Assembly (NCBI GenBank): GCA_037074705.1
Contig: CM073596.1
Span: 58,928,001-58,992,000, forward strand
DNA length: 64,000 bases
Source of the DNA: Zhengitettix transpicula
Taxonomy: Eukaryota > Arthropoda > Insecta > Orthoptera > Tetrigidae
Direction: 5' to 3'
Position 1 is the first letter of the stretch; each line of letters begins with the position of its first letter. The notes below the pieces were generated by a model that made no database searches, was not told the DNA's origin, and saw only the letters and a list, made by a program, of their open reading frames with translations. A program made the translations under genes and the position numbers. Positions 45,774-59,100 of the stretch are shown in pieces.

Positions 45774-46277
45774 ATGACGTTGAATACAGTTCGACGTTTA
45801 TCGCTGAGGTGTTTGAACAAATATGCTGTGCGAATTTCATCGAGAAGTAGGCAGCTTTCAAGTTACAATTTGTGCTATAATAAACCAGACACAAGAACTC
45901 AATTTCGTTTTGGACAGTGCAAGAAACATTTCTGTTCCGTAGCGTTGGAAAAATTGGAAGGAAAATTACACCTTTCGTTTACGTGCAAAAAATGTAACAC
46001 TAGAAATAGCAAAGTAATTTCGAAACAAGCCTACACGAAAGGTGTCGTAATAGTACGTTGCGATGGGTGCCAAAACAACCATCTCATTGCAGACAACTTG
46101 AACTGGTTTCCAGATCTCGAAGGGAAAAGAAATGTTGAGGAGATCTTGGCAGCGAAGGGGGAAACTGTGAAAAAGTTGGACAGTGAGTCTTTGGAGGTTA
46201 TCCTGAAAGATGTAGAGCAAGAGACGAAACAGTTGATGCAAAATCAAAATAGCGATGAAAAACCACAACAGAAATGA
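45774..46277 (+). CDS. DNLZ: DNL-type zinc finger protein, mitochondrial Hsp70 escort (Hep1/Zim17)
   Basis: Single-exon ORF of 167 residues. Hep1/DNLZ keeps mitochondrial Hsp70 (mortalin) soluble and so supports protein import and Fe-S assembly in the matrix. The first ~30 residues are rich in Arg and Ser with no acidic residue ([20 protein letters not shown]), as in a mitochondrial targeting sequence. The zinc domain is intact: [13 protein letters not shown] (Cys71, Cys74) and [18 protein letters not shown] (Cys96, Cys99, His103, Asp107), with the family's LIADNLNWF signature. The C-terminus is a charged, probably disordered tail. AATAAA lies at 46297-46302, 20 nt after the stop. The human gene has introns, so the single exon is notable, but the long 5' context with CRE sites and intact frame argue against a retrocopy. 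Confidence 0.95.
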   Translation: MTLNTVRRLSLRCLNKYAVRISSRSRQLSSYNLCYNKPDTRTQFRFGQCKKHFCSVALEKLEGKLHLSFTCKKCNTRNSKVISKQAYTKGVVIVRCDGCQNNHLIADNLNWFPDLEGKRNVEEILAAKGETVKKLDSESLEVILKDVEQETKQLMQNQNSDEKPQQK

Positions 46278-46302
46278 TATATTTTGTGCAAAAAAAAATA
46301 AA

Positions 46303-48133
46303 ACATGTTCATTATTAGAGTTTGTGATATTTATTTAAATTTTGGAATTCCTGTACATCTTCAGTTATTTATCTTTCTTGCTAGATTTTCAGTACAGAGT
46401 GTTGTGTTATCTTTCTAATTAATTGAAATGTTTTATTTATGAATGTTTAGATGAGTAACATTGCATTTAAAATCATGGGTAGAACCCGGATCAGGCACCT
46501 AGTCCCAAAAAAAATTTGGCTAGACTAAAGTTTATACAAATGGCGACAGTTAGAAAAAGAGTAGAAATTTTCTTATGCATCAATCCAAGACAAAATTTCA
46601 TTTGCCATGTTGTGTTTTGTCATTTAGTTTTGATTTTGAATCTCCATACATTGCAAATATTTTTTAAAAAATATCGTCATTTGGCTGGTGTTAAAGTTAA
46701 CTTGTTTATAGAACCAACTACAGGTTCAGTACAGGACAATTTTGACTTTATTCAGAATGTATTACAGTTAGCATTAAAATAAATAAATCACATTCTAAAA
46801 CATGTTATTTGTTAACTTTAATCCTGTTCATTCTTCTTTATATCATATCAACAATTTTTTAAATTAGTTGAAGTAAAATAGTGAAAAGTTGCTCCTTATT
46901 GGTTTTGCAGATCGGGACAAGTATTAAATTAAATAATTACAAGCATATGTGCCTTTTAAACCCCAAGAATGTGTAAAAGTGAGCGCACACTGTCCTTCAA
47001 ATAGACACAATAAATATGACCATACAATGTGTATGTTTTGGTATTCTTCTTCTGTTATTGGGACTTCAACCCAATGCGAGTTTCGGCCTTATTAACAATT
47101 TTCTTCCATTCCGCCCTCTCCTTTGTCAGTCTCCGCCACCTTCTTACTCCTTATTTCTGTGCAGCGTTTGTCTTCGAGTGGGCAGTCCGGCTTCAATTGT
47201 TAATTTATTCACAACAATAGCTTCTTTCCGTGGTGGGGGTTGTCAGCCCCACACACAACCCCCAATCTGGACGACCATGGTCTTCCTCTTCGTCTGATGT
47301 CTCCCCTCTGGCCTGTCCGAGTTGGGTGATGTCTTGGTATCACTCTGTGCAAAAATTTGCCAGACATATTTTCATGCACCCTCTTTTGCTTTACTTCTTC
47401 AAATAGACATTCCACCTAGGTATACTTTTGATTCACTTAAAAAATTCTTTAGCTGAACCCTTGGCGAGCTGTCTCGAAACATTTACATTAATTATCTGAG
47501 TAAGAACAAAAAATTGGTAAATTCATAACACCTGAATAAATGCTAGTGGAAATCTGCATTTAAATAATAAACGTATTTTGGTCACGGCAGCAAGGGTGAA
47601 GGATCTATCAAATTTTTTTTTTCTTTAAAATAAAATTTTTACCATTGTAATAATTTTGTTTGGTTCTGTAGCGTTAAACATGAAAAGGTCACAAGGTTAG
47701 CGACAAAACATTTTAATTTTCTATAAATAAATATCAGTTCTCCGACTTTAAATTGGCTGCTGTTTATTTGTAAACTGATACAATTTAATTATACTGTGAA
47801 TACCAAATAAATACATATTTTTTTCACACAGTTAACTAAACAGTGACTTAAAATAAAATTTCTTTGGCACCAAATGTGTTTAAGGCCAACTTATTAAAAC
47901 CAAATCATTTAGTGCAAAAGTTTTATTATCACAAAGCATTACATGAAATGAATGTAACTTTCACAAATAAACAAAGCTGGTTGGTTACAAGAAATTTTAA
48001 GTAACATAAGAAATAAAGTTAAATTAATTAATAATTCTGTTAAAAGAAAAATGTGATGATACAGAGTGGAATATTTTTTAGTGTCTGTGCACCTAACAGA
48101 AAGGCAATGGTTTACTCTGTACATCTGAAATTC
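46303..48133. other. Intergenic between DNLZ and CCT1; LINE and foldback debris
   Basis: Between the converging DNLZ and CCT1 genes. At about 47030-47340 the minus strand carries a LINE-like tail (RGDIRRRGRPWSSRLG with a GTCC/HPTRTG lead-in). At about 47690-47775 is half of a family B element (ACAAGGTTAGCGACAAAACA, TAAATTGGCTGCTGTTTATT). The 88-codon frame at 46516-46782 has no recognised homologue. A minus-strand AATAAA for CCT1 lies near 47920. Confidence 0.5.
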
Positions 48134-51100
48134 TTAACCATCCAATTCTCCTCCTTCATACGCATCTCTGTACGACTTGTTGTCCTTTCGCTCTGGATCC
48201 AGGCGAATCATGTCGTCAATTCTGAGGATTGTGATCGCAGCTTCTGTTGCAAACTTTAAAGCCTTTATCTTTGAAACTGCAGGCTCCAAAACTCCAGCCT
48301 TCTTACTATCGCGAACGGTGCCTTCATAGAGATCTAACCCTATCCTGCAAGAGTAACACCCAAATAGATTATATCTTATAATATTTAGAGGGCATTTTTT
48401 CTCTAGTCATAAACATACCATTTAAGGTGTGCGTGGTCTACTTTAGTTTGACTGGAATTGTGATAAGCACGGAGCTTGGCAACCAGATCTGTAGCATCTT
48501 GTGCAGCATTCACAGCAAGGGTTTTGGGAATGACCAACAAAGAACGCGCAAACTCAGCAATAGCAAGTTGTTCACGAGAACTCTGAAAATATAGAAATTA
48601 TTAGTTTCTGAAAATGTACAAGGTCAACAAAATACTGTTTTTGCAGCACTGATTAAATATTTTCCAAAAATGAAGTGAAATTTTCTTACCAATGAAGTGG
48701 CAAAATTTTCTAGGTAAATAGACAAAGCAGCCTCCACACATCCACCACCAGCTACAACACTCTTACTTTCCAGCACCCTCTTCACAACACACAGGGCATC
48801 ATGGACAGACCGCTCCATCTCATCTGTGTAGAAGTCATTTGGACCACGAAGTATTATAGAACTTGCTGTGCGGGCTTTGGGACTGTAAAAAAAATAATCA
48901 CAAATTATAAGATATACACCAAACTGTACAATAGATTTTACGTGAGTGGTTGCAATTACCCTTTGATGAGGATAAGTTCATCATCGCAAATAAACTCTTG
49001 TACTACTTCCGCAGCTTCACCAACAGCTGTTGGCTCAAAACTTTCCTCTCCTATATAAAAGAATTATTAATTGTAAGACAAGAACACAGAAGCAAATATT
49101 TTAAATTTAATTATGATGCAAATATCTGAGAACTTTAGAGAGAGGAATAAAATTCACCAATTGAAACAGAAGAACTATGGAAAGAGTCATAAATGAAATG
49201 TAGTTTGTTTCAGATACGCCAACAAATGCATAATATAAACAGCTATAAAATACAACGATAAAAATGTTTAATGTTAACATATATTTTGACTTTTCTATAA
49301 AACAGCCTACCTTCCATATTTGACAGTGACGTAAGGTACGTAGCGCCTGTGGCCTTTGCTATTCTCTTCAGATCTTGTTTCTTTACACGGCGCACAGCCA
49401 TAGCGCCAGCTTCGACAAAGTACTAAAATATAAAAGAACACAATTAAAGCATGTAAAGACAAATAACACCAGTAATAATAAGGAAAATTTGTTGGACTTT
49501 ATGAAGTATTTCTGAAATTATTTTTTTTAAAAAAACTAACTTCCTTAACTAGAATAACAGAAGTTTAAATCTCAAATGTTTTCATTCAAAATTATAAAAT
49601 TAAACTTGTGCACACTGAAACATATGTTTGCAATGGATGATGCACCTATGAATAATGAAAACAAAGACTGAGAAAACTATCATTCTTATATTACCTTCAA
49701 ACACAGATCATCAATTCCTCCAGTACACAACACAACATTAGTTCCAGCTGCCAAAATTTTTTGGATCCTCTCTTTGGTTATATCACATTCCCTCTGTCTA
49801 ATGCCTTCAAGCTTTTCCGGGTCTGTTACAAGTACCTGCCATATAAAGTATTGCACATATTTAAAAAAAATACTTTTGCTCAGAGTTGAAGGAAGGGACA
49901 GATTTCATAATGTGGTTAGCTTTTTAAAAATAGTTATAAAAGTATACCTGAACACCCAATTTCATCTTGACCTTCTGAAGAGAGAAATCCAAACATGCAA
50001 TTTTCGCATTAAGTATTTTCTTTGGCATAGCTGCAAAAAAAATATTCAATATTTCATAGATGATTATTAGTTCCTATTTTTATATAAATATTTTACTTGA
50101 ATAAGACAAGAAAATAAGAAATTACCTTGAGATGCAACAGTGCAATTGAGTGCATACCCAGGAACTAGAATACTGTCACGAGCACTCTTGCCATGAGCTT
50201 TCAAAATGTTCACTGCCTTAATGGGGTACAACACACCAAGCTTTCCATCAATTTTCACAGCTTGTGTGGCATCAACAACCATATTAGCAAAAAAATCTGC
50301 ATCACTTTAAAAATGTTAAGGAATTTAACATAAAAATAAGACACTATCCAATTGGATTGAGATATACAATTAATAATTAAAACTGCTAACATATATTCTC
50401 AGAAAAGGATACGCTCCAATTAGTTTACTGGACATTGAGGTTTTAGCTGCATTTACCAAGCACTCCCTACCCAAATCTTCCACTCCAACAGTTAAATGTT
50501 CTTGTATATATTTACAAGCCTCTCTGAAAATAGGAAAATGAAATTATTTAATGGCAACATATTAACCCTTGGACAAAACATTATATCATTACTGAGAACA
50601 ATAGTAAAATCTATTAATTAGAATGCTAAAATTTTATAGGTTGGAGACATGAAACACAGGATTGAAGACTAAAAAGAATTATACTTTATATATACGAGAA
50701 CTCACTTGCAAGCTAGGCGATAGCCACTAATAATGGATGTTGGATGTATTTTCTGTTTAACTAATTCATCAGCATTACGTAACAGCTCAGCTGCTATAAT
50801 TACCTACAATGGAAAAATTTATTAATCACAAGTAATATTTGTGTATTTTTATTCATCTGCGTCTTTATAAAAAATATTTTTGATTTAGAATGTTCAGTAT
50901 GTATTAGCGGAGGTAATAATTTTAATACATAATTTTCTCATTATATATATATAATAACACTTTGAGAAATTGGAAATCTATGTTTCTTGCTCAAAATGGC
51001 AAAATTTTAATTTAATACTATACTAATTTACTATATTATTTCACAAAATTAATATCTTATGGCCTTCATATTTGAGGATGTAAGGAAATACATGCTCATG

Positions 51101-52633
51101 AGAGCATGATACAGTTCATAATGCCTCTGACAACGAACAATTTGTATCCCTTTAACATTTGTGTTTAAGATCCACTATTTGTTTGTGGAACCTGAACGGT
51201 TATCTGTCAAGATAATCTGAAAAATGCACACATTCAATAATTCATCAAATATTGTCATTAATATGTTTTCTTTTCTGTATTACAAGAAATTAAAGAACTA
51301 TAGTTATTAAAATAACAAGACATTATTGCTATAAGAATCAATGCATAATTAATCACACTTTCTGCTGAACCTGGTTTGGAATCCATTTTCTTAAATTGTT
51401 TATTTTGTTGCAAAAATAAGTCCTTCAAATCATTTATTGATCATAATAACTAAAACTTATTTATTACTTAATTCATTGTACTCCTAATTAATTTCCAGCA
51501 CAACAAACCATGAATTTTATAAGTCGAATGTAACTTACAACGGAGGTTGTTCCATCGCCAACTTCGTCATCTTGTAATTGGGCTAGTTCTACTAAAACCC
51601 TAGCAGCAGGATGTTCTACCTCAAGCAAACGGAGAATAGTTGCACCATCATTTGTAACAGTTACATCCTGAAAATAAATATTTCAAACTGATTACATATA
51701 TTGGCAAATTATCAGCAAAAATAATGAAAACAATAACTTTTATATTCTCTCCACAAAAACCGAAAATTCATGCTTTTTTATCAATGCTATGCACGACAGC
51801 TGAAGTGTTAACAGTAGGAATTGCTGATAAAAATTTGCATCATTATTTGAAATGTTCTAAAGTTACAATGAACCTGGTAATTTTATGAAAGAAAGAAATT
51901 TCATACACAAATATTTAATTTAAATAAAACTATTTTAAGATACTTACACCAATGTCATCAACCAACATCTTATCGAGACCAACAGGTCCCAAGGAACTCT
52001 TCACAATATTGGCAATTGAACATGCTGCCATGACTGGAAAACAAGACAATATAATTAGAAAGAAAATGAACATGCTACATTAAACACGGGATTTTATTAC
52101 ATATATGACAGATTCCTTAGACTTTTCTTTAGCAAATAGATCATAATAGTGTCAATATAACAAGTTCATTAAGTGTTTGTCATTGTGCAAAATAAAGGAA
52201 TAACCAAGTTTTTAGACATTAAAAATGAATTTAAGGAGCAAATAAAATATACCAGCCCTTTTTAGGCAAAAGAATAAATCGAAATTTCCATGTAGTATCT
52301 TGTATACACTGAAATTAATCTTTCATTGAAAAATTTCATAACACAAAGAAATGATAATATATTCCAAAAAATTAAAATTTTGTAGTAATTATGGGTTTTA
52401 TCATCCATTTAAAGTTCCGCGACTTCAAATTCCAGTTCGGAATTTCAAATCTTAACTTCATGTGTTCTTCACAGTACCGCCCAACATAACCTAATAAGGT
52501 AAGACATGTGGGGTTACACGAAATATTTGTATTTAAATGCTTTATGTACGTATTACTCACCATTTTGTGTCCTGACAGGAGTTCCAGAAGATCTCTGGCC
52601 TGCGACAGACAAAGGTGCTGACACCGTTGACAT
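48134..52633 (-). CDS. TCP1: T-complex protein 1 subunit alpha (CCT1)
   Basis: Thirteen coding exons in transcription order: 52561-52633, 51948-52033, 51539-51667, 50706-50803, 50413-50523, 50126-50304, 49948-50030, 49695-49835, 49311-49422, 48960-49050, 48690-48882, 48419-48582, 48134-48344; 1671 nt, 556 residues, exactly the human length. CCT1 is one of eight subunits of the cytosolic TRiC chaperonin that folds actin, tubulin and other proteins using ATP. Visible motifs: [25 protein letters not shown] and the ATPase motif [11 protein letters not shown] in the equatorial domain; [11 protein letters not shown] and [12 protein letters not shown] in the apical domain; [18 protein letters not shown] and [12 protein letters not shown] at the C-terminal half. 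All junctions are GT-AG except for ordinary variation, with agreeing phases. Start chosen at [17 protein letters not shown], which aligns with the family N-terminus. Confidence 0.97.
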
Positions 52634-53599
52634 GATTTTATTAAATAACACACAACTCGAGAACAATGAAGCTCCTACAGTAAAATAATTATGGGTTTGC
52701 CAAAGACAAATGAGACGAGCGGAATGCCGGGATCGACATAAGTCGATTCTACATTCGATAATTCTGTACTAGATTTCAGGAACCACAAAGACAACCTTCT
52801 TTAATGACCGACAAATCTAAGGAATGTAAATACATAATAATAAGTTATGTTTAATAATAAGGTATCGTTTTATTAGTCTAAACTACTCATATTGCCATTT
52901 TAATCTTTTAAAAAGTGCTCATGAAAATTAATGTTTTATAAACAATATTTTTATTCTTTGCCTGAATTAATTAATTAAGTGAATGTATAACTAAAGAAAC
53001 TGTTGTGTAATCTAAAGACGTCGCCCTGCATAACTTCAAGTTCTTAATACACTAATTAATTTGATTGGAATATAATCAATAGTTTCTATATTACTTTGAA
53101 GGAGTACGGATAAAATAGATAATATTCTGATAAAGTCATTTATGATGATTTGATTCGCTTCGTGTGACTGTTCCTTAAGCTTTCTGTTTCACCAACTCTA
53201 AATACATCAGTTACGTATTAGACGTACAAGATTTGAAACCTGTTATTCATGTAAGATGATATAATTGTTCGTTTTTCTTGTAATTCTTGCTGACTGGAAA
53301 TTGTTCTAGATCTTGCGGTAATCGTTTCCTAATAATTTAGTGAATGGTTGGAAGTTGTTAAGAGTCTCAATTACAGTCAGTAGTGAATATTGTGGATTAA
53401 GTGTGAAGGTCGTTGTATTGTTAGGTGAACGCATACCGCTTTTTCGTTATCCTTGTCATATTTCTATCAATAAACAATTAAAACAAAGTGAAAAGTTAGG
53501 ACCGGCCAAAAACTGACTGACTTCTCTCCCCTTAATGAATAAAGTGTATTGGTAAAATAATTTCCTGTTAATAATTTTAGCAAATAACACTTACCCTTA
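52634..53599. other. CCT1 upstream and intergenic
   Basis: Presumed CCT1 promoter/5' UTR followed by AT-rich DNA. No other feature recognised. Confidence 0.5.
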
Positions 53600-53775
53600 T
53601 TTAATAAAAGATTCTCTGCTTATCAACCGGGCCAATTATTGTAACACAACGTTTCAGCCGTAGTCTTCGGTATAAATCGATCACAATTGTCTCGACACAC
53701 TTGAACATGACGATGGAGATCAATTTTGCCGAAACGTTGCTTTATAATACAGAATTGACCAGGTCGAAAATCTTT
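53600..53775. repeat. Family D repeat, imperfect palindrome
   Basis: Carries CACAACGTTTCAGCCGTAG and, inverted about 90 bp later, GCCGAAACGTTGCTTTATAA, bracketed by GGGCCAATTATTG / AGAATTGACCAGG. Same family style as the element at 53982-54165 but diverged. Confidence 0.5.
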
Positions 53776-53981
53776 TTATTAAATTCATTTACCAAATTTA
53801 TGATTGTGGTGTGTTTTTAGTATAAAAAGTGGTTCGTTTCCTTTGCATTTTGAACATTACAAGCTAATTTTTTTTTTTAGGATTTTAAGATTTAATCCAA
53901 ATGCATTGTACACTTGATGAAATCCAAGATTGACGACAATACGTCGTGTTATATACGTTTATATATATATATATATATGTA

Positions 53982-54165
53982 TAAAATTCTCGGGTCTCAA
54001 CCCGGGGTGATTGTTTCTTGAATAACGTTTCGACAGCAAGCTCCGCAATAGTCAGTTAACCTGATGACGAAGGCGGAGCTTGCTATCGAAACGTTGTTAT
54101 TCAACAAACAATTAGCACGGGTTGAGACCCGAGAATTTTATCTACAACAGTTTCATCGGGAAAGA
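53982..54165. mobile_element. Family D palindromic element
   Basis: Inverted arms of about 65-70 bp: AATTCTCGGGTCTCAACCCG...ACGTTTCGACAGCAAGCTCC on the left and its complement GGAGCTTGCTATCGAAACGT...GGGTTGAGACCCGAGAATT on the right, around a 30-bp loop. Related fragments at 9060-9195, 23217-23340 and 53600-53775 share the CGAAACGTT core. Confidence 0.7.
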
Positions 54166-54229
54166 CGTCGTTCTCTCTCTCTCTCTATATATATATATTA
54201 CAATCAGAGCTCTGGCGGGGGTTACCTTC

Positions 54230-54692
54230 ACAACTCTCTGGTTTTTTGAACTAAGGTTCCCATATGCAGAGGCACCTCGGCCTGTTTTGAGAGGGTGTAT
54301 GTTCCGGGGTCGCAGACCTTGGGCATACGGTAAGAGTTGTCCGCTATTCCCATTGGAACAGTCGGCCAGCTGCCTCCTAAACTGGTCGAGGCACGGCGAG
54401 GGGAATGCTGCGACCCCGCAGCAAACCCCTCTCCCGCCATCCAGGGAAGGGCGTGGGACAAGTACCAAATTCCCGACCTACCTGATGCAGATTTTTATAG
54501 GGTTTGTCCTGCATTACTTTTAGGCGAATTGCCGGGTAGGCTCCTTAAACCATAGCCCGGGGGCCCTAGTTAACACTTGTCTACCTTGCTCTACCTTTCC
54601 GCATCCCCCCCTTTCACTCCTTTTCCTATGCTATAAGAGGGGAGTTGCCACCACGAGGAATACCCTATACATAGCCTGTCTACACCCCCGAA
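54230..54692 (-). repeat. Family A repeat, subfamily 2, full copy
   Basis: From CAACTCTCTGGTTTTTTGAA to CATAGCCTGTCTACACC with a short A-rich tail. It lies next to the family D palindrome, in the CCT1-TRPC intergenic region. Confidence 0.8.
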
Positions 54693-56152
54693 AAAGTTTA
54701 CAATTACAATTCAGGCGAGGAGCTGCTACAAAACTCGACCTGTTCCATATTTTTATGTTTTCGTATAATAATTGAAGTTTTCACGAAAAATTAAGATCGT
54801 ATTTTTTTGTAACTGGAATAAAACAAGCTTAAACGAGAAATGGATCTAGGATTGAATATTTTTATATAAGGTCTGATGTTAAGTGCGTGATAAATCGTTC
54901 TATGGGCAGGACAAATGCAGGATATCGTACATGAAAAAATTATTTTTGTCTAAAAAAAAATTGTATAAATAACTATTAACTATTTCCGTAACGAGAAACA
55001 TGCATGCAGTATAACACTGCAAATGACCAATCGAATTCAGTTATTATTTAGGTAATTTTATTATAATAATAATCCACAAGTAATTGAATTGGGAACCGTG
55101 ATCAGTCCTTTTATTTTATTTTTATGCTTATAGATGTATTTTTTACTTGCTTTATTATATAAATTGTATATCGATTTTTACTAATTTTTTTTAACAACAT
55201 TTTATTATTTTCTAGATCTACGCAGCTGCCAGTATTCAATTTATAAGGTGGCAATGTGGACATCTATACATATATTGTGTGTGAGGTAATTTACAAGTTA
55301 ACAGAATGTATTTCCATATATTTACACAATAAAGTAGAAAAATGTTACATTATTGATTAATTGATTATGTAGTTTGAAATATTTTTCTGGTTCATATGTT
55401 AAGCAATCTACATGCTTGGTTTCACCTAATATGTATGAATCCAGAGAGAATTGTTTATAAGTAGGATAATTCTTCACTATATATATATATATATATAAAT
55501 AGGTAATCATTAAATTGTTTCTACGATTTTCAGACGAAAATATTTTTTTAAAGTTTTTGGGCAGCTTTAATTAAGCTGTCAACTGGAAACAATTTATAAG
55601 TAGTCGTTTACTGAACCTCCTTAAACATCCAATGATAGTCGATGTCTCACCTACAACTACTTGAGCAATATCGATCGCTCAAATTCAAGCAGCCATTGCT
55701 ATAAAATTGTTAAGTTAGTGATAAATATCCGAGGTGTACGCATTTATTTTCACAAGTATTTTAATTTAATTAAAATATCTTAAGGCACCATTTTATAATT
55801 TAAATATTATTTCTCACTCTTTAATCAGATATTAATACTTACATTAGGTATGAGCAAAGATCTTCTTTTCGACGTTTGTGGCCAGCATAAGCCTTGGGAA
55901 GAGGACATGTCCCGTTAATGATGCAGGACAGGTCCACTTCCCAAGACCCATACTTGCCGTTATGCAAAGACTCGACCTGTTCCTACTCTTATATTAAAAA
56001 AATATTTTTGCAATTCGAAATCAAACTCTACAGTTATACAACAGGTACATTGCTTCCAATCACCGTAAAGTGATTTATAATTAAGTAACTTGGTTATACA
56101 AACCAGCTAGTTCACAAGTATCTTCACACTGATGCATGCATGCAAGTCACCT
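54693..56152. other. Intergenic downstream of the TRPC gene
   Basis: AT-rich. Contains a short TA run near 55481-55498 and an 18/20-bp stem-loop (55893-55912 with 55926-55945, CTTGGGAAG / CTTCCCAAG). No gene recognised. Confidence 0.5.
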
Positions 56153-59100
56153 CTATGACTCCTTGTTTGCTTCGCGAAAGTATCTCTGCACAAGCTGTGA
56201 CATTAACGCTGGGAATTCTTTCTCGTCGTGCAAGCTCTTATCTTCCTCCTGTGAAATGTGTTTTCACCTTAAGCAGAGAGACACACTAGTATTCAAATAC
56301 TTGCTCCATAAAAAAATAGACCCTTTTCTGAGATAACGTTCAATATAGCTTCCACAGTACTTACATAAATTTTTTGTTTATCTATGTATATTTCTTGTCC
56401 ACTTACCCAATTGCCAATGGGGGTCCACAAATAGGACTTTTACATTTACACCAATTCTTTGATTCTAGGATCGCTCAATATATATGTATAACATACATTT
56501 TTCTTAATCTTGAACACCTATGTACTTATATTTCAACAATATTATTTAGATACTTTGTTATGGGTTTCCCTTTCCTGGAGATTTATTAACTAACACCCCA
56601 AGACAATCTCCATTTTTTAAATTTTATTTCGTACCACATCTTTATTCATTATTTCTGGAACTCTACTACAATCCCAACTCTCGATTATTTTTATGACCAT
56701 AATTCTGTAGTGAGAGAACATCACACCGTTTTCATACTAAACACTTGATATCTCAACATTTTTATCTAATTTAACACTAAAACCCGCCAGTGATATTTCT
56801 AAACTTTAATTTTTCAGCCCTTTATTTAGCATCATTACCTCGACGTCGTAATAAATAATTTACCCTGGATTAAGTTTATAAATGTTAACCTTCGATTAGT
56901 ATAAGGTAACAGTTTCGCCAATTTTTTTGTTCTTAATTTTCTCGACGTCCTTCTCTGACGTTACATGCGTAGCTTATTTATTTATACTAACATTCAATTT
57001 ACGTAATTCCCTAAATAACTGATGGCACTGAGGCACCTCGGCCTGTTCTGAGAGGTGTATGTTCCGCGGTCACAGACCTTGGGCATACGGTAAAAGTTGT
57101 CCGCTATTCCCATTGAAACAGCTGCCTCCTAACCTGGTCGAGGCACGGAGAAGGGAATGCTGCGTCCCCACAGCAAACTCCTGTCCCGCTATCGGAAGGG
57201 CGTGGGACAAGTACCCAATGCCCGACCTACCTGATGCAGGTTTTTCTAGGGTTTTCCCTGCATTACTTTTAGTCGAATGCCGGGTAGGATCCTTAAAATA
57301 TAGCCCGGGGGTCCTAGTTAACCCTTGGCTACCTTCCTCTACCCTTCCGCATCCCCCCTTTCAAATCCCTTCCTATGCTATTAAAGGGGAGTTGCCACCA
57401 TGTGGATTACCCTCATGTAGCCTGTTGCCCTCAAAAAAAAGTTTTACTTTAACCGCTAAATACTGAATAACCTTTGCTCGTTGTAAAATATGTTAGTGTT
57501 TAAGAGTGAAGGGCTTCCAAAGTTCTGAACGTTTCTTGGCTTTAAATCACGGTTGAAATAGTCATGACACTTAACTTTGAAATAACTGTGGGAACAGTTA
57601 AAAGGGAAATTATGAGAAGTAATATAATTTAATTATTTCTTATGCGCTTTGTACCTTACTTATGCCCTTCTCCCGATGGTAGATTTGGCGTTTATCAAGT
57701 TTAAACCCTCTGACTGAAATTATCACATGGAACTACTTCCTATTTAGTGCCACTAAAATTGAGCTACATATTATGCACGCTTACCACATAACAGCAATGC
57801 GCTAGTGAGAAACGTGCCTTTCTTTTTGGATCTCTCTTGATCAGAGCATTGCACCAGCCGAAAGCAGACGTCAACCCAGATGGCGTAGGCAAAAGGTTGA
57901 ACGGGGGTGGAAGGGTTGTCTGAGATAGGTAACTCAGGTACACCTACACACATGTGCCTTTAATTAATCTCATTAACGAATTTTGAAAATGAAATATATA
58001 CATACATACATATGTATTGAATTATTTACTACAGAAAATCGAAATGTCTTAAATATCACTAGTAAAAATAATAGAATTTAATTAAGTGACCAATAAATTC
58101 AAATATGTGTGCATGTGATGTTTGGTTTGCGACAATATTGTTTTTTCGAGCTATCTGGTCCGTGAAACATACTTGACAGGGGCCATAAGTTTTGATCTAA
58201 AATGTACCTTGAGGGTACTTGTAAGTTGATCTGACATGGGATGATGGGGCTAAAAGTATTATTAAATTATTAGTTTGATGGAGAGCTACAACTCTTTAAA
58301 ACGTTTATAATGAATATGTGAGCTTTATTGGTTTAAAAACTTTATAATTATAATTGGGATATATATAAAACTGCAACTGAAAAAAATACTAGCGGGAAAT
58401 ATTAAGAACTTGTGAACTTGATGAATTCTGGTAGTTAATTATTAATGTAATAAAAATTGTAAACAGGAAGGAATAATGTTAAATGATGGATTATTAGAAA
58501 ATTAATGATTTGCTATGAATTTCAGGAAATTGTTAGAAAATACGCTCTCTCTCTCTCTACACACATTTATAAGGTTATTTCCAAATTTGTTTTCGCTGAA
58601 TAATATAATAAACTTGTAATGTTGAATATTTACATTTCTATATACAAATCAAATGTTGAGGAAAAACTACTTTTCGACTACCCTGTACTATTTCACGTCT
58701 TTATTACCTCTGTCCTCCCAAACGTCCATTCTATGTCCACATTATCAGTCACCTTCTGGAAGGTATTCGAAATTGTGGCGATGAGCATGTTGAGCATCAC
58801 GATCACAGATATCACTTCGAACACTGTAATTATTGCGAGTAAAGCTGTAATTGATCTTTAAATAATTAATACATTAAGATTAAATCTAACAGAAGGACTG
58901 TAGTTAGTCAGATTATAAAAGATAATCCACGTTGTTTGAAACATGCTGGTAGGTTCATTCAAGAGCAAATAAAATACAGTACAATAATGAAGAAAATGGC
59001 TTATTTAAGAGTAAATTTTTTTTGAGACCGGACACAATAATAAATCAAAGGATAGTATATCTTCATTAACTATTCTCGGAAATTATTCCTATGTAAAGAT

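Noticed and set aside
46516..46782. 88-codon ORF between DNLZ and CCT1
   Set aside because: No homology that I recognise; low-complexity AT-rich composition and no splice signals that extend it.
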